Origin: Rothia sp. P100
Lineage (GTDB): Bacteria > Actinomycetota > Actinomycetes > Actinomycetales > Micrococcaceae
NCBI RefSeq assembly: GCF_023712425.1
Contig: NZ_JAMAYG010000004.1
Span: 124,001 to 188,000 of the forward strand
Length of the DNA stretch: 64,000 nucleotides
Reading direction: 5' to 3'
Part shown: positions 34,929 through 43,463 of the stretch, in pieces
How positions within the stretch are numbered: the stretch's first letter is position 1
How the letters are laid out: the number at the start of each line of letters is the position of its first letter
Position numbers and translations under genes: made by a program
The notes under the pieces: model-generated
Database searches by the model: none
What the model saw: only the letters and a program-made list of their open reading frames with translations
What the model was told of the DNA's origin: nothing

Positions 34929-36755
34929 TTATGAGACCAGATCGCTGAGCTCCATCCAGCGCATCTCTAATTCTTCAATCTCGTCCTGCAGACTCTGCTG
35001 CTGGGCGCCAAGATCTGCAAGACCTGTGTAGTCACTTTGGTCGTGCGCCACCATCTTTTCAGCCAGGGCATTTTTCTGGTCAGCTAGTTTGGCTAACTTA
35101 CGGTCAATCTGGTTGATTTCTTTCTGGGCGGCTCTTGCTTCAGCACCGCTAACTTTGGGAGCCGAAGCGGTAGCAGCGTCTTGCTTGCCCAGCGGGGAAG
35201 AATCAACGGCGGCGCTGGAGGGCGCGGAGGCTGCTTGAGCAGATAGCTGCAAGTACTGGTCGATGCCGCCGGGTAGATGGCTGAAGGTACCGTTCACCAG
35301 GGCGTATTGCTGGTCGGTCACACGTTCCATGAGATAGCGGTCGTGGGAGACCACTAGAAGGGTGCCCGGCCAGGTATCCAGAAGGTCTTCCATAGCTGCC
35401 AGCATGTCCGTATCAAGGTCATTGGAGGGCTCATCCAGGATCAGGACGTTGGGTTCATCGAGCAAAATCAAAAGAAGCTGCAGACGTCGCTTCTGGCCAC
35501 CTGACAAGTCCTTAACAGGTGTAGATAGCTGCGCTGAGGTGAAGCCAAGGCGCTCCAACAACTGCCCGGGAGTCATTTCTTTCCCGCCGGTTACATACGT
35601 TGTACGTTTGCGGCCAATGACATCTGAGACCCGGTCGTTTTCGATGTCTTTTAGCTCATCGAGCTGCTGAGTAAGAGTGGCTACCTTAACAGTCTTGCCG
35701 TGCTTAACTCTGCCGGTGCTGGGCTGGACGGAGCCCGTGACGAGACCCAGAAGCGTTGACTTACCGGCACCGTTGACGCCCATGATGCCGGTGCGTTCAC
35801 CGGGGGCTATACGCCAGGTAATTTTCTTGAGCACCTCTTTGGAAGAACCCGGGTGCTGGGTATCCGGGTAGCTGACTGAGACATCCTCGATATCAACGAC
35901 GTCCTTACCCAAGCGTGAAACCGCCATTTGTGATAGTTCAACCTTGTTGCGTACCGGGGGAACATCAGCAATTAGACTATTAGCGGCATCAATGCGGAAC
36001 TTGGGCTTGGATGTACGGGCGGGTGCGCCACGGCGTAGCCAGGCCAGTTCCTTACGCATGAGGTTCTGACGCTTAGCTTCAATGGTTGCTGCTTGACGGT
36101 CACGCTCAACACGCTGCAGGATGTAGGCGGCGTAGCCTCCCTCGAAGGGTTCAACGATGCCGTCGTGTACTTCCCAGGTGGCGGTGCAGATTTCATCGAG
36201 GAACCAGCGGTCGTGGGTGACGGTGAGCAACCCGCCAGCGTTTTTGGGCCAGCGGTTCTTCAAATGCTGGGCAAGCCAGGTGATAGCTTCAACATCAAGG
36301 TGGTTGGTGGGTTCATCAAGCATGAGGACGTCCCACTCGCCAGCTAGCAAGGCGGCTAGAGCTACTCTGCGGCGCTGGCCGCCGGAGAGTGAACCAATAG
36401 GGGCGTTCCAGTTGAGGTCTGAGACCAGGCCGGCAATCACGTCGCGCACTTTGGCGTCGGAGGCCCACTCGTATTCGGGGGTATCGCCCACAATCGTTTG
36501 ACCCACGGTGAGGTCATCACTGAGGACGTCTGCTTGGTCTAGGTAGCCGATGCGGGTCCCTGAACGAACAGTCACCTTTCCTGAGTCAGGCTCGAGCCTC
36601 CCCCCTAAAAGTGAGAGCAGGGTTGATTTGCCGTCGCCATTACGACCTACGATGCCGATTCGGTCACCTTCGTTAAGCCCTACGGTTACACCCTCAAAAA
36701 CAGTACGGGTGGGGAATTCGATGTGCAGCTCTTCGCCGCCTAATAAATGTGCCAC
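34929..36755 (-). CDS. ABC-F family ATPase (Uup-like)
   Basis: Two ABC domains without membrane segments: Walker A GRNGDGKST (residues 37-45) with LSGGQRRRVALAALLAG and MLDEPTNHLD, then GVNGAGKST with LSGGQKRRLQLLLILLDEP. The inter-domain linker and a C-terminal coiled coil (about 525-605, KEINQIDRKLAKLADQ) are as in Uup. ABC-F proteins act on ribosomes; Uup-type members also affect DNA branch repair or ribosome assembly. The ispE-ABC-F-glmU order is a conserved actinobacterial backbone, here separated from ispE by about 15 kb of accessory genes. Confidence 0.9.
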   Translation of the reverse strand: MAHLLGGEELHIEFPTRTVFEGVTVGLNEGDRIGIVGRNGDGKSTLLSLLGGRLEPDSGKVTVRSGTRIGYLDQADVLSDDLTVGQTIVGDTPEYEWASDAKVRDVIAGLVSDLNWNAPIGSLSGGQRRRVALAALLAGEWDVLMLDEPTNHLDVEAITWLAQHLKNRWPKNAGGLLTVTHDRWFLDEICTATWEVHDGIVEPFEGGYAAYILQRVERDRQAATIEAKRQNLMRKELAWLRRGAPARTSKPKFRIDAANSLIADVPPVRNKVELSQMAVSRLGKDVVDIEDVSVSYPDTQHPGSSKEVLKKITWRIAPGERTGIMGVNGAGKSTLLGLVTGSVQPSTGRVKHGKTVKVATLTQQLDELKDIENDRVSDVIGRKRTTYVTGGKEMTPGQLLERLGFTSAQLSTPVKDLSGGQKRRLQLLLILLDEPNVLILDEPSNDLDTDMLAAMEDLLDTWPGTLLVVSHDRYLMERVTDQQYALVNGTFSHLPGGIDQYLQLSAQAASAPSSAAVDSSPLGKQDAATASAPKVSGAEARAAQKEINQIDRKLAKLADQKNALAEKMVAHDQSDYTGLADLGAQQQSLQDEIEELEMRWMELSDLVS

Positions 36756-36926
36756 CTCTCTAGGCTACAGGCACCTCGGTGGTTCTGCCCTAGAAAAGTA
36801 TGTATCTGCAGGCAGAGACCGTTCTTACATCTGGTGAAGATGTGAGGTGCTCTACTCCCTAGGCAGGTAAAATTATGGCGGGTAAGGCACAGCCCCACCT
36901 AACGGGACCATAATGAGCGGAGCGCC

Positions 36927-37517
36927 ATGTCAGATTTTAATGTTTCAACCCTTTTGCACAGGTTTGGGCACAAAAAAACCTCTGATTCTGCTGTGCCGCT
37001 TGTAAAAAAACAAGTTCTTTTTATCTGTACCGGAAATATAGCTCGTAGCGCGTCTGCGCAATATATCTCTCGCTCTAAAATTTCACCGGAGGCGCAGTGG
37101 ACCTTTGACAGTGCTGGGATTGGTGCTGTGGTGGGCTCCGGTGTGGCCCCTCATGTTGATAGAGAGCTAGATGCTCGTGGCGTTGAATATGGTGCTCACC
37201 GGGCCAAACAGGTAACGGAGAAAATGATCGCTGAATCTGCCTTAGTCCTGGTGATGGAGAAGGAGCATCTTCACTGGTTGGTCCATGAGTGGCCGCAGTA
37301 TCGGTCAAAAATTCACCTTCTGGGACAAATGGCACGGCTGCGGAAGCATGCGGGACGGCGCGTTGATCCGGTCGCCTTCATGCAACAGCGCGTCGAAGAG
37401 CCTTTAGCCGCCGATGAAATAGCTGACCCTTACCTCAGAGGTGAAGCTGCTGCCCAGAAGACCGTTCAGGAAGTCGAGAACGCACTTGATGTCATCATTC
37501 CCTGGCTAGGGTACTAA
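36927..37517 (+). CDS. Low-molecular-weight protein tyrosine phosphatase
   Basis: The P-loop VLFICTGNIARSASA has the CX5R(S) signature (Cys 34, Arg 40, Ser 41), and the general-acid Asp lies in ADPYLRG (about residue 167). An N-terminal extension of about 27 residues precedes the core, giving 196 residues rather than the usual 150. Such phosphatases (Wzb/Ptp) dephosphorylate BY-kinases that control polysaccharide chain length. A BY-kinase is at 55211-56629, so this is its likely partner although the genes are 18 kb apart. It is a single gene between the ABC-F gene and tRNA-Gln. Confidence 0.85.
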   Translation: MSDFNVSTLLHRFGHKKTSDSAVPLVKKQVLFICTGNIARSASAQYISRSKISPEAQWTFDSAGIGAVVGSGVAPHVDRELDARGVEYGAHRAKQVTEKMIAESALVLVMEKEHLHWLVHEWPQYRSKIHLLGQMARLRKHAGRRVDPVAFMQQRVEEPLAADEIADPYLRGEAAAQKTVQEVENALDVIIPWLGY

Positions 37518-37633
37518 ACTTTTGCGTGCGTTATAGCTCACTGTATTTCGTATCAGGGCATGACTTTGATACTATTTTGACTGTCTGTTCTCAAGGAGTT
37601 TTGCGTGAGTTCACCTCCAGAGCCAGTCAGTGA

Positions 37634-37705
37634 TCCGCCATGGTGTAATTGGCAACACAGCGGCCTTTGGAGCCGTTATTCAAGGTTCGAGTCCTTGTGG
37701 CGGAG
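37634..37705 (+). tRNA. tRNA-Gln (anticodon TTG)
   Basis: A 72-base cloverleaf. The acceptor TCCGCCA (37634-37640) pairs with TGGCGGA (37698-37704). The anticodon loop CTTTGGA gives TTG. The T-arm is CAAGG-TTCGAGT-CCTTG. The discriminator base is G, and no CCA is encoded. tRNA-Gln directly before glmU is usual for actinobacteria. Confidence 0.95.
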
Positions 37706-37776
37706 CTAGTCACCACGTTAAGCGTTGAAATAATCACCGGTGACGATTCCCATATCACTCGAGGAGTCCACACATT

Positions 37777-39231
37777 GTGAGCACTGCAGTAGCGAAAGCA
37801 CCGTCAGCCGTCATCGTTCTAGCAGCAGGTGCTGGAACCCGTATGAAGTCAGAGACTCCCAAGGTAATGCACCCTATTGGTGGGCGTTCCATGGTTGAGC
37901 ACGCGATAGCGGCTGCTCAGGATCTTCGTCCCCAGCGTCTAGCTGTTGTGGTGCGTCACCAGCGTGACAAGGTAGCAGCCCACGTTACTGCCTTTGACCC
38001 TTCTGTCACCATTGTGGATCAGGATGACGTTCCCGGCACCGGTCGTGCAGTTGAAGTTGGCCTCCTGGGTCTTGACGAGAGTGCCACCGTTGAGGGAACC
38101 GTTGTCGTCACCTACGGCGATGTTCCTCTACTCCGCTCAGAAACACTCAAAGAACTCATCGCGGTTCATGAGCTTGATGGTAATGCGGTCACAGTTCTTA
38201 CCACTAATATTGCTGATCCCGGTGCATACGGCCGCATCGTCCGCAATGCTGCTGGTGAAGTAACCGCCATCGTTGAGGCCAAGGACGCCACTGATGAACA
38301 GCTAGCTATCACTGAAATCAACTCGGGGATCTACGCCTTCGATGCTGCTGTCCTTCGCGATTCGCTCAAGCAGGTGACCACCGATAATTCCCAGGGTGAA
38401 AAGTACATCACCGATGTCTTGGAGATTGCTCGCGACGCAGGTCACCGCACCAGTGCACTGGCGATTGAAGACCGTTGGGAAGTTGAAGGCGCTAACGACC
38501 GTGTACAGCTGGCCCAGCTGGGCCGCAAGCTCAATGACCGTCTGCTGGAGATGCATATGCGCAACGGCGTGACCATCGTTGACCCGGCAACCACCTGGGT
38601 TGATGTCACCGTCACCATCGAAAACGATGTCACCGTGCTACCTGGCGTCCAGTTGCAGGGAACCACCAGCATTGCCACTGGCTCCACGGTTGGCCCTGAT
38701 TCCACTCTCAAAAACATCACCATTGGTGCTGGCGTTACCATCGAACGTACCCACGGTTCTGAGTCAGTGATTGATGCCGGCGCTACCGTTGGCCCCTTCG
38801 CCTACTTGCGTCCCGGCACCCATCTGCACGAAGACGGCAAGATTGGCACCTTTGTAGAGACCAAGAACGCTGAAATCGGTAAGGGCTCTAAGGTGCCTCA
38901 CCTGTCTTACGCAGGGGATGTCACCATCGGTGAGAACTCCAACATTGGCGCGGCGTCCATCTTCGTTAACTACGATGGTGTCAACAAGCACCGCTCCACC
39001 GTAGGTAATAACGTGCGCATGGGCTCCGATAACATGTACGTCGCTCCTGTCACTATCGGTGATGGGGCGTATTCTGGAGCTGGGACCGTTATTCGCCAGG
39101 ACGTCCCCGCTGGCGCCCTTGCAATCAACGAAGCCCCCCAACGCAATATTGAAGGCTGGGTTACCAAAAACCGAGCGGGTACTGAGGCTGCAGCTGCAGC
39201 CGAGGCAGCAACCTCTGAGGAGAACAAGTAA
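37777..39231 (+). CDS. glmU: Bifunctional UDP-GlcNAc pyrophosphorylase / glucosamine-1-phosphate N-acetyltransferase
   Basis: GlmU acetylates glucosamine-1-phosphate and then makes UDP-GlcNAc, the precursor for peptidoglycan and many surface glycans. The N-terminal uridyltransferase has LAAGAGTRMKSETPKVMHP (about residues 15-33) and VVTYGDVPLL. The C-terminal left-handed beta-helix carries the repeating hexapeptides and the acetyltransferase residues around GTFVETKNAEIGKGSKVPHL split over residues 355-375. At 484 residues it has normal length with a short Ala/Glu-rich tail. The start is GTG 37777; the stop overlaps prs (TAATG), so the two are coupled. Confidence 0.97.
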   Translation: MSTAVAKAPSAVIVLAAGAGTRMKSETPKVMHPIGGRSMVEHAIAAAQDLRPQRLAVVVRHQRDKVAAHVTAFDPSVTIVDQDDVPGTGRAVEVGLLGLDESATVEGTVVVTYGDVPLLRSETLKELIAVHELDGNAVTVLTTNIADPGAYGRIVRNAAGEVTAIVEAKDATDEQLAITEINSGIYAFDAAVLRDSLKQVTTDNSQGEKYITDVLEIARDAGHRTSALAIEDRWEVEGANDRVQLAQLGRKLNDRLLEMHMRNGVTIVDPATTWVDVTVTIENDVTVLPGVQLQGTTSIATGSTVGPDSTLKNITIGAGVTIERTHGSESVIDAGATVGPFAYLRPGTHLHEDGKIGTFVETKNAEIGKGSKVPHLSYAGDVTIGENSNIGAASIFVNYDGVNKHRSTVGNNVRMGSDNMYVAPVTIGDGAYSGAGTVIRQDVPAGALAINEAPQRNIEGWVTKNRAGTEAAAAAEAATSEENK

Positions 39232-40214
39232 TGACGGAGATTACTAATCCGGGCGAAAAGAAGATGGCCCTGCTGAGTGGTAGCGCCCACCCAGAACTTG
39301 CACAGCAAATTGCAGCTGAGCTGGGCAACGAAGTTCTACCTAGCTCCTCTTACGTTTTTGCTAACGGGGAACGCTATGTGCGCTTTGAAGAATCAGTGCG
39401 CGGTGCAGATGCTTTTGTGATTCAGGCGCATCCTGCTCCCATCAATGAGTGGCTGATGGAACAGCTCATCATGATTGACTCCCTCAAGCGTGCATCGGCT
39501 CGTTCCATTACCGTGGTTTCGCCGTTCTACCCCTATGCCCGTCAGGACAAGAAGCATAAGGGCCGTGAGCCTATCTCCGCTCGTCTCATCTCAGATCTCT
39601 ACAAGACTGCCGGTGCTGACCGTCTGATGAGCGTGGACCTGCACACTGCTCAGATTCAGGGCTTTTTTGATGGCCCCGTGGATCATCTGATGGCAATCCC
39701 CCTTCTGGCAGAGTACGTAGCGAGCAAGGTTGATACCAAGAACGTCACCGTTGTTTCGCCCGATACCGGCCGCGTGCGCGTTGCTGAAGAGTGGGCAGAG
39801 CTTCTGGGCGGCGCGCCTCTTGCCTTTGTGCACAAGACCCGCGATATTAATGTCCCCAACCAGGCTATCTCAAAGACCGTGGTGGGCGATATTGAAGGCC
39901 GTACCTGCGTGCTCATCGATGACATGATCGATACCGGCGGTACCATTGCTGGCGCGGTGAAGGTGCTCAAGGATAACGGTGCAAAAGACGTCATTATCGC
40001 AGCTACCCACGCTGTCTTCTCACACCCTGCCGCTGAGCGTCTGGGCTCCTGCGGCGCCAGTGAGGTGGTAGTGACTAACACCCTGCCGCTGCGCGATGAC
40101 CAGAAGTTCGAGAACCTGACAGTTCTATCGATTGCCCCTCTCTTGGGCCGGGCTATCAAGGAAGTCTTTGATGAAGGCTCCGTTACCAGCCTGTTTGAAG
40201 GCAAGGCCCACTAG
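39231..40214 (+). CDS. prs: Ribose-phosphate pyrophosphokinase
   Basis: Prs makes PRPP from ribose-5-phosphate and ATP for nucleotide, His and Trp synthesis, and for decaprenyl-phosphoryl-arabinose-type pathways. Motifs: FANGERYVRFEESVRG, the flexible loop RQDKKHKGREPIS, DLHTAQIQGFFDGPVDHL (about residues 134-151), and the PRPP-binding VLIDDMIDTGGTIAGA (about 224-239). Length of 327 is normal. It follows glmU with a one-base overlap and ends in a strong terminator, which separates the core block from the polysaccharide locus. Confidence 0.97.
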   Translation: MTEITNPGEKKMALLSGSAHPELAQQIAAELGNEVLPSSSYVFANGERYVRFEESVRGADAFVIQAHPAPINEWLMEQLIMIDSLKRASARSITVVSPFYPYARQDKKHKGREPISARLISDLYKTAGADRLMSVDLHTAQIQGFFDGPVDHLMAIPLLAEYVASKVDTKNVTVVSPDTGRVRVAEEWAELLGGAPLAFVHKTRDINVPNQAISKTVVGDIEGRTCVLIDDMIDTGGTIAGAVKVLKDNGAKDVIIAATHAVFSHPAAERLGSCGASEVVVTNTLPLRDDQKFENLTVLSIAPLLGRAIKEVFDEGSVTSLFEGKAH

Positions 40215-40232
40215 CTACCATCACCTATGATC

Positions 40233-40270
40233 GTGCGGTTCCAGCTCAGTAGCTGGTGCCGCACGTTTTC
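40233..40270 (+). terminator. Intrinsic terminator after prs
   Basis: GTGCGG (40233-40238) and CCAGCT (40241-40246) pair with AGCTGG (40251-40256) and CCGCAC (40259-40264), with a four-base loop, an internal two-base mismatch, and GTTTTC downstream. Confidence 0.8.
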
Positions 40271-40324
40271 ATATTCTGGCTTGTCTCGGAGTAGTTGCCG
40301 AGTCACTACAAAAGGAGTCTGGTC

Positions 40325-41422
40325 ATGAGAGTAGGTATGTTGTCTTCTTGGGATATGGAAGATCCATCCTCATGGTCTGGCGTAGTTTTACCTGCTTGCC
40401 AAAGTCTTGCTGAAAAAGTTGAATTAGTACCTTTACAGGTGCCAAAAATTCGTGATTCTATGGTGGATCGTTTTCTTACACGGTTGCTCGGCCTCCTGAA
40501 GATTACCTACCTACCCGGTGATTCTTTCGCCACCTCCTTCCGCAAGGCACGGGCTGTGAAAAAGTTGCTGAATCAGCATCAAGTAGATGTAGTGGTATCG
40601 TTCGCAGCTGCCAAAGAGTCCTTGGGCGTGCCTGCCCATATTCCTCTAGTTCAGATAGCTGATTCGTCTTTTAAAGCCATAGTTAAGGCGTATTTTAAGC
40701 ACCAAAAAGTATCCCGCCTCACCCTGTTTCAAGGTGCGATGTTGGATCGTTGGGTAGCGCGTAGAAGTGATTATTTCTGTGTAGCCAGTGAATGGTCTGC
40801 CCAACAACTGATCAATGATAACGGGGTGAGCCCAAAAGCTATTCGCGTACTTCCTTTCGGTCCGGGAACTTCGCCTGTGTCGGGGCCTTTAGGCTCTAAA
40901 TCTACTGACCCAGGTATCGCTGTTCTCTTCATTGCATCTAACTGGGCCCGTAAGGGTGGGGAACGGGCTCTGAAGAGCTTTAGAAAAGCCCGTCTTGTGC
41001 GCCCTGAACTCACTCTCACAGTGGTGGGGGCACCACCGCTCGTAACTGAAACAGATGGAGTGAAGTTCTTACCACGTCAAACCCGTGAAGAATTATCTAG
41101 CTTGTATCGTTCCCACCACCTCTTATTAGAACCAACCGAGGCAAGCGCAGGTGGAGTGGTTGTGACTGATGCTCTCAACCACGGGTTGCCCGTACTTTCT
41201 ACCCTGGTTGGTGGCATCCCCACCCTGGTTCGCCCGGGTGAAACTGGTTGGCTAGTATCGCCGGATAACGCGGTTGAAGAAATGGCAGAGCTGTTGGTAA
41301 CTCTGACGCCGGCCGAATTGACTCGAGTTTCAGCAGCTGCTGAGCAAGACGCTGGTCAACGTTTGACCTGGGAGAACTGGTCAAAAGGAATGCTAGAAGT
41401 CTGTGAAAAATTGGCTCCTTAG
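40325..41422 (+). CDS. Glycosyltransferase family 4, first gene of the main polysaccharide locus
   Basis: A GT-B enzyme of 365 residues. The donor domain shows VLFIASNWARKGGERALKSF (about 200-219), FLPRQTREELSSLYRSHHLL and EASAGGVVVTDALNHGLPVLST. The last segment places Glu/Gly at the nucleotide-sugar site. The N-terminal domain opens RVGMLSSWDMEDPSSWSG. AAGGAG lies eight bases before ATG 40325; the frame is open to 40295 upstream. The preceding prs terminator means this gene needs its own promoter in the 110-base gap. Confidence 0.82.
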   Translation: MRVGMLSSWDMEDPSSWSGVVLPACQSLAEKVELVPLQVPKIRDSMVDRFLTRLLGLLKITYLPGDSFATSFRKARAVKKLLNQHQVDVVVSFAAAKESLGVPAHIPLVQIADSSFKAIVKAYFKHQKVSRLTLFQGAMLDRWVARRSDYFCVASEWSAQQLINDNGVSPKAIRVLPFGPGTSPVSGPLGSKSTDPGIAVLFIASNWARKGGERALKSFRKARLVRPELTLTVVGAPPLVTETDGVKFLPRQTREELSSLYRSHHLLLEPTEASAGGVVVTDALNHGLPVLSTLVGGIPTLVRPGETGWLVSPDNAVEEMAELLVTLTPAELTRVSAAAEQDAGQRLTWENWSKGMLEVCEKLAP

Positions 41423-41532
41423 TGATTCTAAGCCTGGCTGAGAATATGGAGTCTGAGCCCAAACGTCGCCGCTACCACAACAGATGACGTTGGTATCCGC
41501 CCCGAAACATGATTCGATAGGGAGTAGAGAGT

Positions 41533-42456
41533 ATGCGAAGAAGAGGAGGCCGTGTGCCATTACTTTCGGTCATTATCCCTTTTTATGGTGACCCCGCCGA
41601 TACCCTAGCGCTACTTGCAGAACTTGAATCTCAGGGAATCCCAGATTCCGTTGAAATTATCGTGTCAGATGATTGCTCACCCATCTCCTTCCCATCATAT
41701 CAAGGTGTTACGGTAGTGCGCCGTAGCTCAAACGGTGGTTTTGGATCCAACGTCAACACCGCTGTTGCTGTTGCTAGGGGAGAGTGGGTGTTGATTCTCA
41801 ACAGTGATTTGACCCCACCAGAGAACTTCTTAGTACGCATGATTCAGGCAGCCCAAGAGGAAGGAGCAGCCCTGCTGAGCCCTCACATCGTAGGCCACCG
41901 GGGTGAAAGTCAGTGGGTAGGGAGGAAATTCCCCCTAACTCGCCATCACATGTGGGAGTGGTTTACTCCGGCGGCGCGATTACGCTCCACCGTATTCTGG
42001 CACGCGATGGTGGGGCACGATGTAACCTGTGTCAGCGGCAAGCGAGCTGAGCCTGATTGGCTGATGGGAGCCTGCATGATGCTCCGTCGTCAAGACTTCA
42101 ACGCTGTAGGCGGCATGGATGAGCGATTCTTTATGAATAGCGAAGAAATTGACTTGCAACGGCGGCTAGCTGAACGAGGCACGAAGAGAGTCTTTCGCGG
42201 AGATATCGTAGTGGAGCACCTGGGTGGAGGCTCATCGGGCGCGTCAGCTCAACGTCGTCAGTGGGTATTGGACTCTCGTTTTATCTACAACGCTAAATGG
42301 GGTCGAGGGCAGCACCTGGCGTTAGCCCTTAGATTGACGAGCTATGCAAACTTTTTCTTCAACTTGATTCGGTTCATCCGCAATAAAGCGGTGACCCCGC
42401 GCGCTGGTCTGCGCGAGGAGCTGGCCTTCATCAAGAGAGCAGAGCACAAAAAATAA
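41533..42456 (+). CDS. Glycosyltransferase family 2 (rhamnosyltransferase-like)
   Basis: GT-A fold: LLSVIIPFYGDPADTLALL (about residues 10-28), IVSDDCSPISFPS, ILNSDLTPPENF, and a WLMGACMMLRRQDFNAVGG segment followed by DERFFMNSEEIDLQRRL. The GACMMLRR...GxDExFF pattern is that of WbbL/rhamnosyltransferase-like GT2 enzymes, which fits the dTDP-rhamnose genes at the other end of the locus. ATG 41533 has GGAG upstream; GTG 41554 has a better AGGAGG at four bases and would remove seven residues. The stop overlaps the next gene. Confidence 0.8.
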   Translation: MRRRGGRVPLLSVIIPFYGDPADTLALLAELESQGIPDSVEIIVSDDCSPISFPSYQGVTVVRRSSNGGFGSNVNTAVAVARGEWVLILNSDLTPPENFLVRMIQAAQEEGAALLSPHIVGHRGESQWVGRKFPLTRHHMWEWFTPAARLRSTVFWHAMVGHDVTCVSGKRAEPDWLMGACMMLRRQDFNAVGGMDERFFMNSEEIDLQRRLAERGTKRVFRGDIVVEHLGGGSSGASAQRRQWVLDSRFIYNAKWGRGQHLALALRLTSYANFFFNLIRFIRNKAVTPRAGLREELAFIKRAEHKK

Positions 42457-43463
42457 TGTCAGAGAAACTGCTGATTATCAGCCCTGCCTTTCACGGCTAC
42501 TGTCACTCTATTGCCGATGGTTTCAGGGGGTTAGGTTACGAGGTCACTGTTCATCGTTATGATGCCTTTGACACCGTGAAAGATAAGGTAAGAAACAAGG
42601 CGCTCTACGAGCTGCCCTCAAAACTTGGATTTGACGGGCAGAAAGCTGCAGAAAAAGCAGCGACGTCCAAAGCGCTTGAAGTCATAGAGCAGGTTAAACC
42701 CGATAAGCTTATCGTCATTAAGGCTGACACCCTGGGCGATAACTTTTGGCAGGCTGTTGCGGATCGAAAAGTCCCCTACCTGCTATGGCTTTACGATGAC
42801 TTGAAACGTCACCGCTACACCACTGAGTTCCTACGCGGCCTTCCTGCTGTGGTCAGCTACGCGCGATCTGAGGCAGAAAGTTTTGCTGCTGAGGGAATTA
42901 ACGCTCACTTCGTAGCTAATGGATACGACCCCAAGCTGGCAGCTTTTCCGACAACCCGTGTTCCTGAAATTGTGTTTGTTGGATCCCGCTACGAAAATCG
43001 GGAAACTATACTCCTCGCTTTGAAGGGCGCCGATCTGTCGGTGCGTGCCTACGGCCGAGGCTGGTCACATCATCCCTTTGACCGCCTAAGAACGTGGGAA
43101 CTTAAGCGCCCTAATCTCCCGGCTGAGCGTGATATTCCCTTGCACGAAGCCTACCGGGTGCAGGCAGCTGCTGCTGCATCCTTGAATGTACATGGGTTAC
43201 AGGCGGGTCTTGCCATGCGCACTTTCGAGGTGCCCGGTATGAATGGTCTTCAACTGATTGATCGCCCCGATGTTGCTGAGTTCTATGAGATTGGCAAGGA
43301 AGTCCTGCTCTATCAGAGTACAGAAGAATTGATTGAGCTGTGCCAGCATATTATTTCCGATCCCAGGTGGAGCGATTCCATCCGTGCCGCCGGCCTCAAA
43401 CGTAGCCAGGCTGAGCACACTTTCTTCCACCGAGCACAGAGCATGGATGCGCTATGGGTCTAA
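42456..43463 (+). CDS. CgeB-like glycosyltransferase
   Basis: 335 residues. The layout is that of the CgeB/DUF3880-plus-Glyco_trans_1_2 group: WLYDDLKRHRYTTEFLRGL (about residue 110), FVANGYDPKLAAFP, IVFVGSRYENRETILLAL, then LHEAYRVQAAAAASLNVHG and MRTFEVPGMNGLQLIDRPDV, the typical C-terminal donor-binding block. The acceptor and donor are unknown. It overlaps both neighbours (one base with 41533's gene, ten with the next), so the run 41.5-44.5 kb is tightly coupled. Confidence 0.78.
   Translation: MSEKLLIISPAFHGYCHSIADGFRGLGYEVTVHRYDAFDTVKDKVRNKALYELPSKLGFDGQKAAEKAATSKALEVIEQVKPDKLIVIKADTLGDNFWQAVADRKVPYLLWLYDDLKRHRYTTEFLRGLPAVVSYARSEAESFAAEGINAHFVANGYDPKLAAFPTTRVPEIVFVGSRYENRETILLALKGADLSVRAYGRGWSHHPFDRLRTWELKRPNLPAERDIPLHEAYRVQAAAAASLNVHGLQAGLAMRTFEVPGMNGLQLIDRPDVAEFYEIGKEVLLYQSTEELIELCQHIISDPRWSDSIRAAGLKRSQAEHTFFHRAQSMDALWV

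Noticed and set aside
37609-37710. Open frame starting at a GTG behind AAGGAG and running through the tRNA-Gln
   Set aside because: It spans the whole tRNA gene, has no recognisable protein features, and the cloverleaf explains the sequence.
39683-40204. 173-codon minus-strand frame opposite prs
   Set aside because: Antisense shadow; Ser/Thr/Arg-rich composition is typical of reverse reading of a GC-rich gene.
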